64,000 nucleotides of DNA from Janthinobacterium sp. (GCA_025360045.1 JANYCY010000033.1:1-64000), one strand, 5' to 3'; numbered from the stretch's first letter, positions 38,253 through 49,708 are shown. Made by a program: numbers and translations. Notes: generated by a model from the sequence alone, not told the origin.

Positions 38253-39290
38253 ATGAAATATCACCTTTTACCCAAAACTGATTTAAATATCTCCACGCTC
38301 TGCCTTGGCACCATGACCTTTGGCGAGCAAAACAGCGAGGCCGATGCGCACGAGCAGCTTGATTATGCGGTTGCGGCGGGGATCAACTTTATTGATACCG
38401 CCGAAATGTATCCGGTGCCTGGCAAGGCGGAGACTCAGGGCTTAACCGAAAGCTATGTGGGTAGCTGGCTGGCCACGCAAAGCCGCGACAAGATTATTCT
38501 GGCGAGCAAGATTTCTGGCCCTAATCGCGGCATGGATTGGATACGCGGCGGGCCAAAATTAAATCGTGAGCAAATTCATGCCGCCTGCGATGCCAGCTTA
38601 AAGCGTCTGCAAACTGACTATATCGATCTTTACCAATTGCACTGGCCTGCCCGCCATGTGCCGATGTTTGGTCAAAGCTATTACGACCCTAAGCAAGAGC
38701 CTGCCCATACCCCCGATTTTGCAGAGCAGCTTTCGGCACTGGATGAGCTGGTTCAGGCCGGTAAAGTGCGCCATATCGGGCTATCCAATGAAACCCCTTG
38801 GGGCGTGATGGAAGCCAGCCGCGTGGCGCAAGCGCAATCTCTGCCGCGCATTGCCACCATTCAAAATGTATTTAATTTAATTAACCGTCAGTTTGAAAAT
38901 GGCTTGGTTGAAACCTGCTATCGTCAGGATGTGGGCCTGCTTGCGTATAGCCCGCTGGCGTTTGGTTTGCTTTCCGGTAAGTATTTTGACAATCCGCAAG
39001 CGGTTGGCAGGATGACGCGCTTTAGCAATTTTGGCGCACGCTATTTAAAACCAGCAGTACCCAACGCGATCGAGGCCTATGTAAAACTCGCCAGAGAGCA
39101 CGGCTTATCCCCAGCTCAAATGGCTTTGGCATGGGTCAGCAGCCGCTGGTATGTAGCCAGCAATATTATTGGTGCAACCACCATGGCTCAGCTGAAAGAA
39201 AATATCGGCAGCTTAGATGTAATCATCACGCCAGAATTAGACGCCGCAATTGAAGCCATTCATAAGCAAAGCCCTAATCCAGCGAATTAA
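38253..39290 (+). CDS. Aldo/keto reductase (Tas-like)
   Basis: MKYHLLPKTDLNISTLCLGTMTFGEQNSEADAHEQLDYAVAAGINFIDTAEMYPVP; start at internal Met. Confidence 0.92.
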   Translation: MKYHLLPKTDLNISTLCLGTMTFGEQNSEADAHEQLDYAVAAGINFIDTAEMYPVPGKAETQGLTESYVGSWLATQSRDKIILASKISGPNRGMDWIRGGPKLNREQIHAACDASLKRLQTDYIDLYQLHWPARHVPMFGQSYYDPKQEPAHTPDFAEQLSALDELVQAGKVRHIGLSNETPWGVMEASRVAQAQSLPRIATIQNVFNLINRQFENGLVETCYRQDVGLLAYSPLAFGLLSGKYFDNPQAVGRMTRFSNFGARYLKPAVPNAIEAYVKLAREHGLSPAQMALAWVSSRWYVASNIIGATTMAQLKENIGSLDVIITPELDAAIEAIHKQSPNPAN

Positions 39291-39552
39291 TGGCACTAGG
39301 AAATCTCCTCTAGAAAAAACCCAAGCCTTAAACCCGAGTAAAAGGAGAACACAGCATTCCCTAGAGAAAACCTAAGCTATCTTTTTGATTTTCTCTTTGA
39401 AACGCTGTGTTCTCTGTCGCTGAGTAATCCCTCCTGACCCTCAATAGCAAAAAACATATTCTTTTCCACTTTGGCAATTGATTTTAAACAACGCACCTCT
39501 ATAACAAGGATAGAGGTTTCGTTTTCAATGAGCGATTGCAGGGGATCATCTT

Positions 39553-40680
39553 ATGTTTGGCTTTACCCAGAAAACTGAGTCAAAAAATACCGTAGATACA
39601 CAGCTCGATACGATGAAGGCAATCCTCGATCATGTAGATAATATGATCTTGCTCTGCGATACCAGCCACGAAAACAATGTGTTTTACGTGAATCAAACCG
39701 CTAAAAGCGTCTTTGAAAAATATCGCCAAGAAATGACTCAAGTGTTGCGTGGCGCAGACCCTACCCAAGCGCATGGCGGCTCTATCCATCGCTTTCACCA
39801 TGATCCAGAGCGGGTTCGCCGCATCTTGCAGCAGCTGGGCAGCGGCGCTAAAAATGCCACTCACGTTGCCGACATCCCCTTAGGCAGTATCACCTTACGC
39901 ACCAAGGCTTACCCGATTTGGGATGCTGCTGACAGCAGCAAAGTAAAATGCTATCTAGCCTGTTGGGAAGATATCACCAGCAAAGTTAAACACGAAGAAT
40001 TACAAAAAGACGTTGCCAGCAAGGCCAGCGAGCTGCATGAGCAAGTCTCGTATATTGCCTCCACCATGGAAGAAGTCAGCACCAGCATTGATGAAGTCGC
40101 ACACACAACAGCTGAGGCCAGTAGCAGAGGCAATAGCGCATTTGAAAGCGCCAATGAAGGGCAAGTGGTGGTGGAAGGCGCAGTACGCGGTATGCGTGAT
40201 GTAGCCGAATTGGTCCGCACCACAGCAGGCGTGATCGGCCAGCTCAATACTCAATCCGATAAAATTGGTGTGATTGTGGGGGTGATTAAAGATATTGCCG
40301 ATCAAACTAATTTACTGGCGTTGAATGCCGCCATTGAGGCCGCACGAGCTGGCGACACGGGGCGAGGTTTTGCCGTGGTGGCCGATGAAGTACGTAAATT
40401 GTCCGAGCGCACCGCCAAGGCAACCGCCGAAATTGGCGAGCTGATTCGCTCAATTCAAATAGAAATCGAACGCGCCGTCGGCACCATGAATTCTGGCGAA
40501 AAAGACGTAAGCGCTGGCGAAGAAAAAGCCGTTAGCGCAGAAAAAGCCTTAGTGCGCATCGTGCAAGATGTAGGCGCCATGCGTAATCTCATTAGCGAAA
40601 TTTCCAATGCATCTGAGCAGCAAGCCAGCTCAGTCAGAGATGTGGCGCAACGCTTAGAAGTGATTACCTCAAAACAATAA
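39553..40680 (+). CDS. Cytoplasmic PAS-like chemotaxis/signalling protein
   Basis: No TM; PAS-like N-terminus; [41 protein letters not shown]. Confidence 0.9.
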   Translation: MFGFTQKTESKNTVDTQLDTMKAILDHVDNMILLCDTSHENNVFYVNQTAKSVFEKYRQEMTQVLRGADPTQAHGGSIHRFHHDPERVRRILQQLGSGAKNATHVADIPLGSITLRTKAYPIWDAADSSKVKCYLACWEDITSKVKHEELQKDVASKASELHEQVSYIASTMEEVSTSIDEVAHTTAEASSRGNSAFESANEGQVVVEGAVRGMRDVAELVRTTAGVIGQLNTQSDKIGVIVGVIKDIADQTNLLALNAAIEAARAGDTGRGFAVVADEVRKLSERTAKATAEIGELIRSIQIEIERAVGTMNSGEKDVSAGEEKAVSAEKALVRIVQDVGAMRNLISEISNASEQQASSVRDVAQRLEVITSKQ

Positions 40681-40884
40681 AGAATCCGTAAAAAAGCCCC
40701 CACTCACCTTATGGCTACGGGGCTTTTTATCGCCTTAGGACTTGGCTCCTATTCACTTCCCACTACAAAACTTCGTCATTCCCTCATGCCTTGGCGGGAA
40801 TCCAGCGGCGCTAATGGATCCCCGATAAAACCACTCGGGGATGACTCATATCATTTATAGATTTATTTCACAGCACTTCTTAGC

Positions 40885-40928
40885 CATAAAAATCCCCCGC
40901 TAGCTCAAAGCCAGCGGGGGATTTTTTT
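40885..40928. terminator. Rho-independent terminator
   Basis: aaaaatCCCCCGCTggctcaaAGCCAGCGGGGGattttttt-type hairpin after the peroxiredoxin gene. Confidence 0.75.
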
Positions 40929-40956
40929 AAATTAAATCGCTAAAACAATTTAGTAA

Positions 40957-41562
40957 TTACAGATCTTTAGCGTTTTTAGCCAAGTAATCAGCAACGCCAG
41001 CAGCATCTGCCTTCATCCCTGTTTTACCTTTGCTCCAGCCTGCTGGGCAAACTTCACCGTGCTCTTCAGTGAATTGCAGTGCATCAACCACACGCAGCAT
41101 TTCGCTGATATCACGGCCTAGTGGCAAGTTGTTTACTACTTGGTGCTGAACAACGCCCGATTTGTCGATCAGGAAAGAGCCGCGCAATGCAACGCCTTCT
41201 GCTGCCAATTCAACATCATAAGCTTGGCAAATTAAGTGCTTAATATCGGCAACTAAGGTGTAACCAACTTGGCCAATACCACCTTTTTCTACCGGAGTGT
41301 TGCGCCATGCAGCATGAGTAAATTGGCTGTCGATCGACACGCCGATTACTTCTACATTGCGCTCTTTGAATTCTGCCAGGCGGTGATCAAAAGCGATCAG
41401 CTCAGATGGGCAAACAAAAGTGAAATCTAAAGGATAGAAGAACACCACGGCGTATTTACCGGCGGTGGCTGCCTTAAAGTTGTAGCTATCTACGATCTCG
41501 CCATTACCGAGAACGGCTGCTGCGGTGAAATCTGGTGCGCTTTTACCAACGAGTACGGCCAT
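40957..41562 (-). CDS. Peroxiredoxin (AhpC/Prx1-type 2-Cys)
   Basis: VFFYPLDFTFVCPSELIAFD...EVCPAGW. Confidence 0.94.
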   Translation of the reverse strand: MAVLVGKSAPDFTAAAVLGNGEIVDSYNFKAATAGKYAVVFFYPLDFTFVCPSELIAFDHRLAEFKERNVEVIGVSIDSQFTHAAWRNTPVEKGGIGQVGYTLVADIKHLICQAYDVELAAEGVALRGSFLIDKSGVVQHQVVNNLPLGRDISEMLRVVDALQFTEEHGEVCPAGWSKGKTGMKADAAGVADYLAKNAKDL

Positions 41563-41685
41563 GTGATGCTCCTAGTGTTTTTTAAAATTAAACCCGACGT
41601 ATTCTGAGTAAATAGTCGGACGCTGTCCAATCAACAAAGTTCATCTTGAGGATAGCTTTTCTCAATGACCTCTTGATGAAAGTAC

Positions 41686-43722
41686 TTAAACCTTAAACCT
41701 ATCCACGGCTTTTTGTAAATCTAAAGAAAGATGCCCTAGGTTTTTGGCGGCATCATGCACCTGCTGCAAAGCCTGATTATTATCGTGAACCATGGTGTTT
41801 ATTCTGTCGACATTGAGTGAAATATCTTCGGTAGCTTTAGATTGCTGCGCCGTTGTTTTGGCAATGTGATGCACGCTGTCCGACATTTTATTCGTGCCTA
41901 TCGTAATTTCGGCAATTTGATCCGCCGCATCTTTCGATAACTCGACGCCTTCTTCTACCTGCTGCAAAGCCAACTCCATGCCTTTAGCCGCCTGAGTGGT
42001 TTCATCCTGAATCAGCGTAATCATTTTGCCAATATCTAAAGTGGCACTGCTGGTGTTTTCTGCCAGCTTTCTCACTTCATCGGCCACCACAGCAAATCCA
42101 CGCCCTTGTTCCCCTGCACGCGCCGCTTCGATAGCTGCATTAAGCGCAAGCAAATTGGTCTGATCGGCAATGCCACGAATCACATTCACCACTTTCGAGA
42201 TATCGCTTGAGCGCTCTTTTAGACCATTCATCAGCATCGATTGCGCCTTAACCACGGCTTCAATTTTGGCGATTTCAGCCGAGGTCGCCCGCACGCCAAA
42301 TTCAGCTTGGCGTGCATTGGTTTCTGCAACATGGCTCATCGTTTCAGTGGCAAGGGCATTTTCTGCAATCAAGTTAATCCCCACCGAGACCTCCTCAATG
42401 GCACCTGCCGTTTGCTCCGCAGCCTTGGCTTGCATGGATGAGCCCTGTGCCACCGTATCTGCGTGGCCTGCTAATTGAGCAATTTGCACATTCAGCTCAG
42501 CCACTTGTAGCTTCACCGTATTAATCATTTCGGCGAGAGAGCCTACAAATACATTAAACGCCTGCGAAGTACGGCCAATTTCATCGCCGCTACTGACTTC
42601 TAGCCGATGGCTTAAATCTGCATCGCCTGCCGACAATTGCATCATGGCTTGATTAAGTCGCAAAATAGGCCGAGTTAAATAATTAAGCGTGCCTGATAAA
42701 ATAATCGAGAGGATTAATAATCCTAAGCCACCAATTAAAAATGAAATTTGCAATAGCCGATTAGAGCGCGCATAAAACTCGGCCTCTGGCACATTAATCA
42801 CTAAGCTCCAAATCAAGCCCGTTTTTCCCATTTTTATCGGCATAAAGAAACGGATAAACCCACCATTCTCAATATGCAAAGATTTACCGCTTTGAATTTC
42901 AGCCAATATATTGGCAGGGATCTCATTGCTATCTACGGACTTAGCTAAACGAGATGAATCAGGGTGGCTGCCATAAATGCCACCGGCACTAATCAAGCTA
43001 ATAAAACCACTATCAAAGACTTTGACTTGGCTTAGCGTTTTTTGCAAATCCCCCATTGGAATATCGCTGCCTGCCACACCCACAAACTGGCCTTGGTGCT
43101 GAATAGGCAGAGCAAATGACATCATTAACACCTTGGTATCGGTGTCCACATAGGGCTCCACCACAGACAACTTGCCCGAGGCTTTTGGCGCTGTGTAATA
43201 AGCACCACCGTAATAGGCTTCTTCCCATTTGCTCACTGCAGCCTCATTCATCTCGGCATCATGGGCGTATTCAACCAGCTCAACTTTATCGCCCTTACGT
43301 AAGGCCCATGGTGCATAAGCACCTGAAGGATAAGCGGTTTTATCCTTGGTAAATTCAGCATCTTTGCCATCAAATTGACCATGCTCATAAATCAGCCATA
43401 GATCATAAAGCGCAGTATTGTCTTTTAAAGCTTGCAATAAAAAGCTATTGGTTTGGCTGCGCTGCAATAACCCATGTTGCTTGCTACTCTCTAAGCTACT
43501 CACCAAAGTTTGTAATGGCCCCAATGGCTTTTCCAGCTCATTTTGTACAAATTGTGCATAATGCTTGGCCATATTTTCTGCACTACCAAATGCCTCGGCG
43601 CTCATTTCTTGGCGAGTATTCCAAGCCAGCACAGACAACATCAATCCTAAAATAATAAATAAAGAGCCCAGCACCGTTAGCATTATTTTGGCGCGAAAAC
43701 CAAGCTTTTTCATGGGCGTCAC
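41686..43722 (-). CDS. Methyl-accepting chemotaxis protein with dCache sensor
   Basis: [41 protein letters not shown]. Confidence 0.93.
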   Translation of the reverse strand: MTPMKKLGFRAKIMLTVLGSLFIILGLMLSVLAWNTRQEMSAEAFGSAENMAKHYAQFVQNELEKPLGPLQTLVSSLESSKQHGLLQRSQTNSFLLQALKDNTALYDLWLIYEHGQFDGKDAEFTKDKTAYPSGAYAPWALRKGDKVELVEYAHDAEMNEAAVSKWEEAYYGGAYYTAPKASGKLSVVEPYVDTDTKVLMMSFALPIQHQGQFVGVAGSDIPMGDLQKTLSQVKVFDSGFISLISAGGIYGSHPDSSRLAKSVDSNEIPANILAEIQSGKSLHIENGGFIRFFMPIKMGKTGLIWSLVINVPEAEFYARSNRLLQISFLIGGLGLLILSIILSGTLNYLTRPILRLNQAMMQLSAGDADLSHRLEVSSGDEIGRTSQAFNVFVGSLAEMINTVKLQVAELNVQIAQLAGHADTVAQGSSMQAKAAEQTAGAIEEVSVGINLIAENALATETMSHVAETNARQAEFGVRATSAEIAKIEAVVKAQSMLMNGLKERSSDISKVVNVIRGIADQTNLLALNAAIEAARAGEQGRGFAVVADEVRKLAENTSSATLDIGKMITLIQDETTQAAKGMELALQQVEEGVELSKDAADQIAEITIGTNKMSDSVHHIAKTTAQQSKATEDISLNVDRINTMVHDNNQALQQVHDAAKNLGHLSLDLQKAVDRFKV

Positions 43723-44040
43723 CCTTTAAAAAGAAGAAGGATTGAAACGTAAGAGTAGTCGTATGTAAACTAAGCTGTATAAGTATTTTCGCATAGAGCC
43801 TATTAAAAAATAAGCTTACGAAATACAAAAAAACATCCAGAATAAATTTACTGATAACGGTAACGACTTACGACAAGAAACAATAAACATCAAGCAATGT
43901 AAGCCTTAGCAAACGAATACACCACTTCATAATGTCCCTAATACCTTTTAAGCAAGAATCACGTACCTCGCTAGGCAATGGGTGTTAGCATCAATCCCCC
44001 TTTCTAATTTGTACTCTGCCCCGCCAAATCCTAATCATTC

Positions 44041-44800
44041 TTGCAAAGCCCTTCTGAGGAAGCGTTGCGTCGGTTCGAAAAGCATCCAACGCCGCACCTA
44101 CACAAGGCTTTCATGCCCTATAGCACGCCCATTGGCTACCAAGTCAAAACTCAAGATATCGCCGTTGCTGGCGGGCTTGATTTAAACATCCGCTCGCTAC
44201 TCGATATTCAGCAGTATTTTGATCCTCTAGGCGAAGCAGAAAACGCGGGAATTTCGCCTGCTTGCTGGCCGCTATTTGGGCAAATCTGGCCATCGGCACA
44301 AAAGCTGGCCGATTTAATGCAAGTTTATATTTTGGGTGAGCGACGGATTTTAGAAATTGGCTGTGGCTTGGCGCTGGCAAGCATGGTGGTGCATCGCAGA
44401 AATGGCGATATCACCGCCAGCGATTGCCACCCATTGACCGAGACTTTTCTGAAAGCAAACTTGCAGCTCAATACCCTGCCCGCGCTGAAATACAGCACCG
44501 GTAATTGGGAGCGTGCAAATCTTGAGCTAGGCCAATTCGATTTAATTATCGGCAGCGATGTGCTCTACGAGCGCAACCAGCCCGCCGCGCTCTCCGCCTT
44601 TATCGACCGCCATGCCGCCCCCCCAAGCCGAAGTACTGATTATCGACCCCAACCGAGGTAATCGAAGTGCTTTTAACCGGCAAATGGCTGCAAATGGCTT
44701 TAGCCTGAGCGAAACACTAATCAACAAGCCCCTGCATGATGGCCGTGCTTACAAGGGTAGATTATTGAAATATGAGCGAGAGATAGCGTGTGTTTGCTAA
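44041..44800 (+). pseudogene. Class I SAM methyltransferase interrupted by frameshift at C7 tract (44618-44624)
   Basis: ORF 44041-44661 (RRILEIGCGLALASMVVHRRNGDITASDCHP...FDLIIGSDVLYERNQPAALSAFIDRHAAP) continues in another frame as QAEVLIIDPNRGNRSAFNRQMAANGFSLSETLI...KGRLLKYERE to 44800. Confidence 0.8.
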
Positions 44801-45109
44801 ACAAATTGTATTTTTAGTAGCAAGCAGCGAAAAAGCGCTAATAACCACGCTCTCTGCGTAGGGCTTTTTAAAGTCCCCTTGAAACACGCCGTAGCGAGGA
44901 ACAAGCGGGGCGGGGGATCGCTTGGGAGCGAGGTACGAGCCAATCCCGCCCGCCGCCGACTCGATTGTCCGCAGCGCAGGGGCCTTCGTGTTTCGTGGGG
45001 TGGCCTTCTTTGGCTTCGTTTCTTGGCCACACAAGAAAGGAAGGTCCAGCGGGACGCCCGCACCAAAATCAATGTGCCGAAGGCACTAAAAAGATCTTTT
45101 AGACTTTGG

Positions 45110-45730
45110 TTAACGCACAAGGGGTAAAACCCGCAACTTTAAAAACACCATCGCAGCCAACAGCGCATCGTTCAGTGGATCATGGCGGGGCAAGTCGGGT
45201 AGGTTTAGCGTTTGCAGAATATGGCTAAGGCTTAGGTCTACATCGGGGCGATGCGCCGTTACCATTTGGTCATAAAACAAGCCGGATACCTCGATGCAGG
45301 CATTGGGCAAAGCCACGCCCAGCATGGGTTTTAGCAGACGGTTGAGCACCGCCAAATCAAATTCCAAATAATAACCCACCAAGGGCCGTGGCCCGATAAA
45401 GTGCAGCAGAGCGGCCAGAGCCTCCTCTATAGCCATGCCCTCTTGCACATCCTGATGGCGCAAACCATGCACGGCAATGCTGGCCGGATCAATTTGCCCT
45501 GCGGGTTTAACTAGCAATTTAAGATGCTCGGAAACTAAAATCTTCGGGCCTTTAATCTTGATCGCAGCAATGCTTAAAATCTCTGCCTGCTTGGGGTCTA
45601 GGCAGCTCATTTCACAATCTAGGCTGACGTATTCATCTGCAATAGGCTCGCCCCATAGGTAGGCGAACTCTTGATTCGCCAAGGCTAGGCTGCGCGATCT
45701 GCACCAGCGCTGCCAATAGCCCCAGCTCAC
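45110..45730 (-). CDS. DEDD 3'-5' exonuclease (DnaQ/epsilon-like)
   Basis: YVSLDCEMSCLDPKQAEILSIAAIKI...VGYYLEFDLAVLNRLL...HDPLNDALLAAMV. Confidence 0.88.
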   Translation of the reverse strand: MSWGYWQRWCRSRSLALANQEFAYLWGEPIADEYVSLDCEMSCLDPKQAEILSIAAIKIKGPKILVSEHLKLLVKPAGQIDPASIAVHGLRHQDVQEGMAIEEALAALLHFIGPRPLVGYYLEFDLAVLNRLLKPMLGVALPNACIEVSGLFYDQMVTAHRPDVDLSLSHILQTLNLPDLPRHDPLNDALLAAMVFLKLRVLPLVR

Positions 45731-47520
45731 AACATGCCCAGCTTAAAGTGGTGGCTAATCAGCTGGCGAAATTGCTTCACCACCGACAGCGTGTCTTTTA
45801 ATAACTCGCGCTCCAGCGTGGTTAAAGCAGCAGGATCGATCAGATGATCAACTGGCTTATCCATAGCCTGATTGAGCAGCCCAGCTTTAAGCTGCAAGCC
45901 TTGTAAAAACGCCAGAGATTCGGCTAAATCACGGCCAAAGCGCTCACTTAAATGGCCCATATCACTTAAGCGCTGAATACGTTGATAGCTATTACACTCA
46001 TCTATCCCATATTGCAGCGCAAGGCTGCGCAGGCCGTGCACCACAGGGAAAATGCCGCCTTTTTTAATATCGAGCGCGTGTTTATCCGGCCCAACCGTGG
46101 CAATTAGCCTAGAAAACAAATTAATCGGCGGGGAGAATTGTTCGACCGGAAAAGCAAAGTGCGATAAAAATGCCGCGTTGTCGCCTAAATCCTGCTGCAA
46201 ATACTGGCGCAAGCCCTCAAACAAAGCCACCTGCCCGCACACTGGCCGCGCATCCAGCCAAATCGCCATATGCATTACATTTTCACCGCTGGCGCTGCTG
46301 GTCCAAGTATTAATCTGCCGCTTATACCCTGCCACACTTTGCCGCCACAGAGGGTTAGAAACCATCACGAAGCCGGGGCAAGAAGGGTAGCCAAAGGCGA
46401 TCAGCTGCTGATTAAATTCACTACACACGCGCTCCAGATCCGGATGCTGATAGCCATCTTCAATAATCAGCGCATTATCCTGATCGGTATTTAATATTTG
46501 CTCGCCGCGTCCTTCAGAGCCTAAAACCAGCAGGCACACATGCGGCAGCATCTCTGGCGGGGCAAGCAGGGTAAACAGGCGGCTAAATAAACGCTGGCGA
46601 ATTTCCCCGACCAGCTCGGCCAGCAGGGTGATTTTCATGCCATTGCCGTGCAAAGAGCGGATTAATTGCTGAGTGCTTTTAACCGCCGCCATCAGCCCAT
46701 CGGGATGATTGGCACGGCCAATTTGTGCGGTAATGCCGCGTGGATTATGCGAGTTATTAAAAAAAGCCGACATCAGCTCGATCTGCTCCAGCACGCCGCA
46801 AACCTCGTCGCCCTCCAGCACCACCAGCCTTTGCACCGAGTGCCGCATCATCAACAGCATGGCGTGGTGCAGATCGTCCTCGGCTTTTACACAAATCAGC
46901 GGGCGCTTAAGGTGGCGATAAATCGCTTCATGATTGGCATCCAGCCCATCCACCACCACATTGCGCAAATCGCTCTGGGTAAAAATCCCCACGCCCGAAG
47001 CTTCCTTCACCAACACGGCGCGGCTATGCACGCGTTTCATCAGCCGTGCCGCATCCATCACCGTGGCGCTTTCTGCTAGCCAGCAAGGTGAATGCAGTAC
47101 CGCATCGGCTACCCTTGGCTGTAACTCTTGCACGGAGTGCCCCAGCGCCGCCAATTTACGCGCCACATCCGCATAAAAAAACGCCGCAAACTGGCTATTA
47201 GCATCGCTGATTTTCATCGCCACATCACGCCTGATATGCCAAAGCAGCGTGTCGTCATGTGCATGCAAAGTGCAGCAAGCCTTGCCACTCAGCAGAGATT
47301 TACTATCCAGCACATCAAAACAGCCGTAAAAGCTCGCCTCACCACCCTCCCTGACTAGCCCCTTCATCACCACCAGCAAGGCATCTACCCCCTCGCCCTG
47401 CTGCTGAATCACCGATCCAGCCGCGTAATAAGCCACATCCAGCGCAGCGGCGACGCGATCCCGCTCTGCGGTATTCAGGCTATTAAACGGTGCACGATTA
47501 AAATCAAAAGATGTCGTCAT
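45727..47520 (-). CDS. cNMP-binding/CBS/DUF294 nucleotidyltransferase signalling protein
   Basis: N-terminal cNMP-like, CBS pair, LLVLGSEGRGEQILNTDQDNALII nucleotidyltransferase motif; overlaps the exonuclease gene by 4 nt. Confidence 0.9.
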   Translation of the reverse strand: MTTSFDFNRAPFNSLNTAERDRVAAALDVAYYAAGSVIQQQGEGVDALLVVMKGLVREGGEASFYGCFDVLDSKSLLSGKACCTLHAHDDTLLWHIRRDVAMKISDANSQFAAFFYADVARKLAALGHSVQELQPRVADAVLHSPCWLAESATVMDAARLMKRVHSRAVLVKEASGVGIFTQSDLRNVVVDGLDANHEAIYRHLKRPLICVKAEDDLHHAMLLMMRHSVQRLVVLEGDEVCGVLEQIELMSAFFNNSHNPRGITAQIGRANHPDGLMAAVKSTQQLIRSLHGNGMKITLLAELVGEIRQRLFSRLFTLLAPPEMLPHVCLLVLGSEGRGEQILNTDQDNALIIEDGYQHPDLERVCSEFNQQLIAFGYPSCPGFVMVSNPLWRQSVAGYKRQINTWTSSASGENVMHMAIWLDARPVCGQVALFEGLRQYLQQDLGDNAAFLSHFAFPVEQFSPPINLFSRLIATVGPDKHALDIKKGGIFPVVHGLRSLALQYGIDECNSYQRIQRLSDMGHLSERFGRDLAESLAFLQGLQLKAGLLNQAMDKPVDHLIDPAALTTLERELLKDTLSVVKQFRQLISHHFKLGML

Positions 47521-47814
47521 AAGTCCCCCTATAGCTAATTTTAGATTTAATGGCGGGGAAAGGCGGGGAGATCTGGGTGTTTATTGATGTAGATCTGAGC
47601 TTGCGGGGTAAACCCAAATCTTAAAACCCGGAGAGCACGGGGGACGCGGAGTTTCACGGAGGAAAACAGATTTTGAGTCATTGCGTAGCTATGGGCTAAT
47701 GACGACGGCCAGATACTATCCTTGAGACGAAAAAAAACCCTTGATCAACAAGGGCTATTTTCTTATTCAGCTTACTTACTATCTAAGACTAAACTCAGCC
47801 AGTGCAGCTGCACT

Positions 47815-47907
47815 TGGCGGAGAGCAAGGGATTCGAACCCTCGATACAGGTTTTGCCCGTATGCTCCCTTAGCAGGGGAGTGCCTTCGACCACTCGGCCA
47901 ACTCTCC
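47815..47907 (-). tRNA. tRNA-Ser (anticodon GCT)
   Basis: Reverse strand GGAGAGTTGGCCGAGTGGTCGAAGGCACTCCCCTGCTAAGGGAGCATACGGGCAAAACCTGTATCGAGGGTTCGAATCCCTTGCTCTCCGCCA; long variable arm. Confidence 0.95.
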
Positions 47908-48011
47908 ATCAAGACTGCGAATCATACCTAATCACTTACAATTTAGTCAATAAAACTGTCAAAATTCCACAAAATAATATATTTCAATATTGCTCTGCGT
48001 CCTTTTCAGCC

Positions 48012-49013
48012 TTACAAATCCTCTGGCATCTGTGGCACCGCAGCGCCATTACCCGCCACCATGCCATAAGCCATCCACAGCATCAGCAGGCCGTACATAA
48101 TTCTGGGGAACCACTCGGCGACTTTGCTTTGGAAATCAGCGATGGAAGCACTTTCCATATTTACATGCCGCAGCAGCATTTCAGGCAAAGTGCCGCTGGC
48201 CTCCCCTGTTTGCACAAAACCCGTCACCCGTTCTTCCCCTAAAAAAGACTGATGATCAAGCGCTTTAGCGAGGCTATCCCCGCGCTGCATTTTGGGCAGG
48301 ATGCGGCTGTATTCGCTGCGAATCAGCTGATTATGAATCGCCCGGTTCGCCTTGGGCAGAGCATCAAACATCGGCAGGCCCGCTTCCAGCATCAGCGCCA
48401 GGCTTTCAAAAAAATCCCGCGCATTACGCCGCACATGCATGGCCCCAAAGAGCGGCATTTTGATCAGCAGCGTTTCAATCTGCAACCGTAAGCGAGACGG
48501 CCCAGTGACTTCCAACCAATCCGAAACCCCTTTAAACAAGCCATAGAGACAGATAAAAAACAGCATTGGCCGCAGGCAGCGCCACAAATAAGCAGCAGGG
48601 CTAAGCGTGCCCAACACCAAATCGGGCAAAGGTTGTACTAGTAAAGCCAACACAAACACCACGATGGGCAGCATCATTTTGGAGCGCATCTGCTTGCTTA
48701 ATCTGGCTTTCAGCGTATAGCGCTCAGCCAAGCGAAAATAAGTATGCGCAGGGCTGCCCGCACTAATCGCCGCATGCAGCAAATCCGCTTCCAGATCGCT
48801 AAACAAGCCCGCCATCCGTCCTGCCACCGCCACATCCTTGCCCCGCCCCAGCCACTTACGCGCCTCGTCGACCCTAGGCTGAGCCGATTTTGCTAGCCGC
48901 AAGGATAAAAAAGCCTGCGCCACCGGCAAGCCAGCCTTCTCCATCGTTGCCAGATGGGTAAACAAATCGGCACGGATGGCGTCAGTTAATGGGGGGAGTT
49001 TGGGTTTAGGCAT
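48012..49013 (-). CDS. GspF/PilC-like inner-membrane protein (orphan)
   Basis: LLIKMPLFGAMHVRRNARDFFESLALMLEAGLPMFDALPKA...FVQTGEASGTLPEMLLRH; no other pilus/T2SS genes adjacent. Confidence 0.85.
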   Translation of the reverse strand: MPKPKLPPLTDAIRADLFTHLATMEKAGLPVAQAFLSLRLAKSAQPRVDEARKWLGRGKDVAVAGRMAGLFSDLEADLLHAAISAGSPAHTYFRLAERYTLKARLSKQMRSKMMLPIVVFVLALLVQPLPDLVLGTLSPAAYLWRCLRPMLFFICLYGLFKGVSDWLEVTGPSRLRLQIETLLIKMPLFGAMHVRRNARDFFESLALMLEAGLPMFDALPKANRAIHNQLIRSEYSRILPKMQRGDSLAKALDHQSFLGEERVTGFVQTGEASGTLPEMLLRHVNMESASIADFQSKVAEWFPRIMYGLLMLWMAYGMVAGNGAAVPQMPEDL

Positions 49014-49503
49014 TTGACAATTTTTTAAAAAACCATGAATAAAGCCCTAAGTTTTCTTCCGAAGATATGCTTAATAACTCAGGAACAAATATAGGTAATT
49101 TTTTTAGCTCCTTCTTTATTTTAGGCATAGTTTTTTTCTCTAGCTCTACAAATTCATCATAACATTCTGGGTTGAGCTTCATTTTACGAGAACACTGATA
49201 ACACACCTCGTAATACTCTCTAATTAGCCCGGCTGTTTTTTTATCAAAATATTTATAAACATTTGCATTAAAATTAGAGAACTTAACAACTTCCTTTCTA
49301 TCTATCACTCCTCTATCGCACTGTGTCATGTAGCCTACAAGCTTAACAAATGAATCTATTGTTAACTTTGCGCAATCTAGTTTATTTAAAATTTCAAGTT
49401 GATTAGCACTTTTACTTGCAAAATAAATAGCAGGAACTCCAACGAGAAAAGTAGAAATAGGACCTGCCCACCCAAGAATTAATGTCATTTTATCAGCAAT
49501 CAT
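49006..49503 (-). CDS. Hypothetical AT-rich protein with N-terminal TM
   Basis: 165 aa; overlaps the GspF-like start by 8 nt. Confidence 0.6.
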   Translation of the reverse strand: MIADKMTLILGWAGPISTFLVGVPAIYFASKSANQLEILNKLDCAKLTIDSFVKLVGYMTQCDRGVIDRKEVVKFSNFNANVYKYFDKKTAGLIREYYEVCYQCSRKMKLNPECYDEFVELEKKTMPKIKKELKKLPIFVPELLSISSEENLGLYSWFFKKLSNA

Positions 49504-49708
49504 ATATTTCCTTATTTTTTATAAAAAATAATTTCAGAACACTCCGAAACTATTTCAATTAAAACACGAAGATATTTTATTACAAGCCCTTGCTTTATTT
49601 GATTTCCATGCATTGGCGAAATATTCATCAAAAAACACCGGTCTCTTACTGCATTCCCCCCCACTTTCCGCTACCCTCCCCCCTAAGCCCATTCAATAAG
49701 ACTTCCCC

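Noticed and set aside
40957-41562. Unusual peroxiredoxin
   Set aside because: Standard 2-Cys Prx with both cysteine motifs.
6657-43722. Cluster of five MCPs as a special chemosensory locus
   Set aside because: They are scattered among housekeeping genes without cheA/cheW; high MCP number is common in related free-living bacteria.
44797-45120. Overlapping basic ORFs (44762-45034, 44797-45120, 44879-45127)
   Set aside because: Conflicting frames on both strands in a GC-rich intergenic block; no coding signature.
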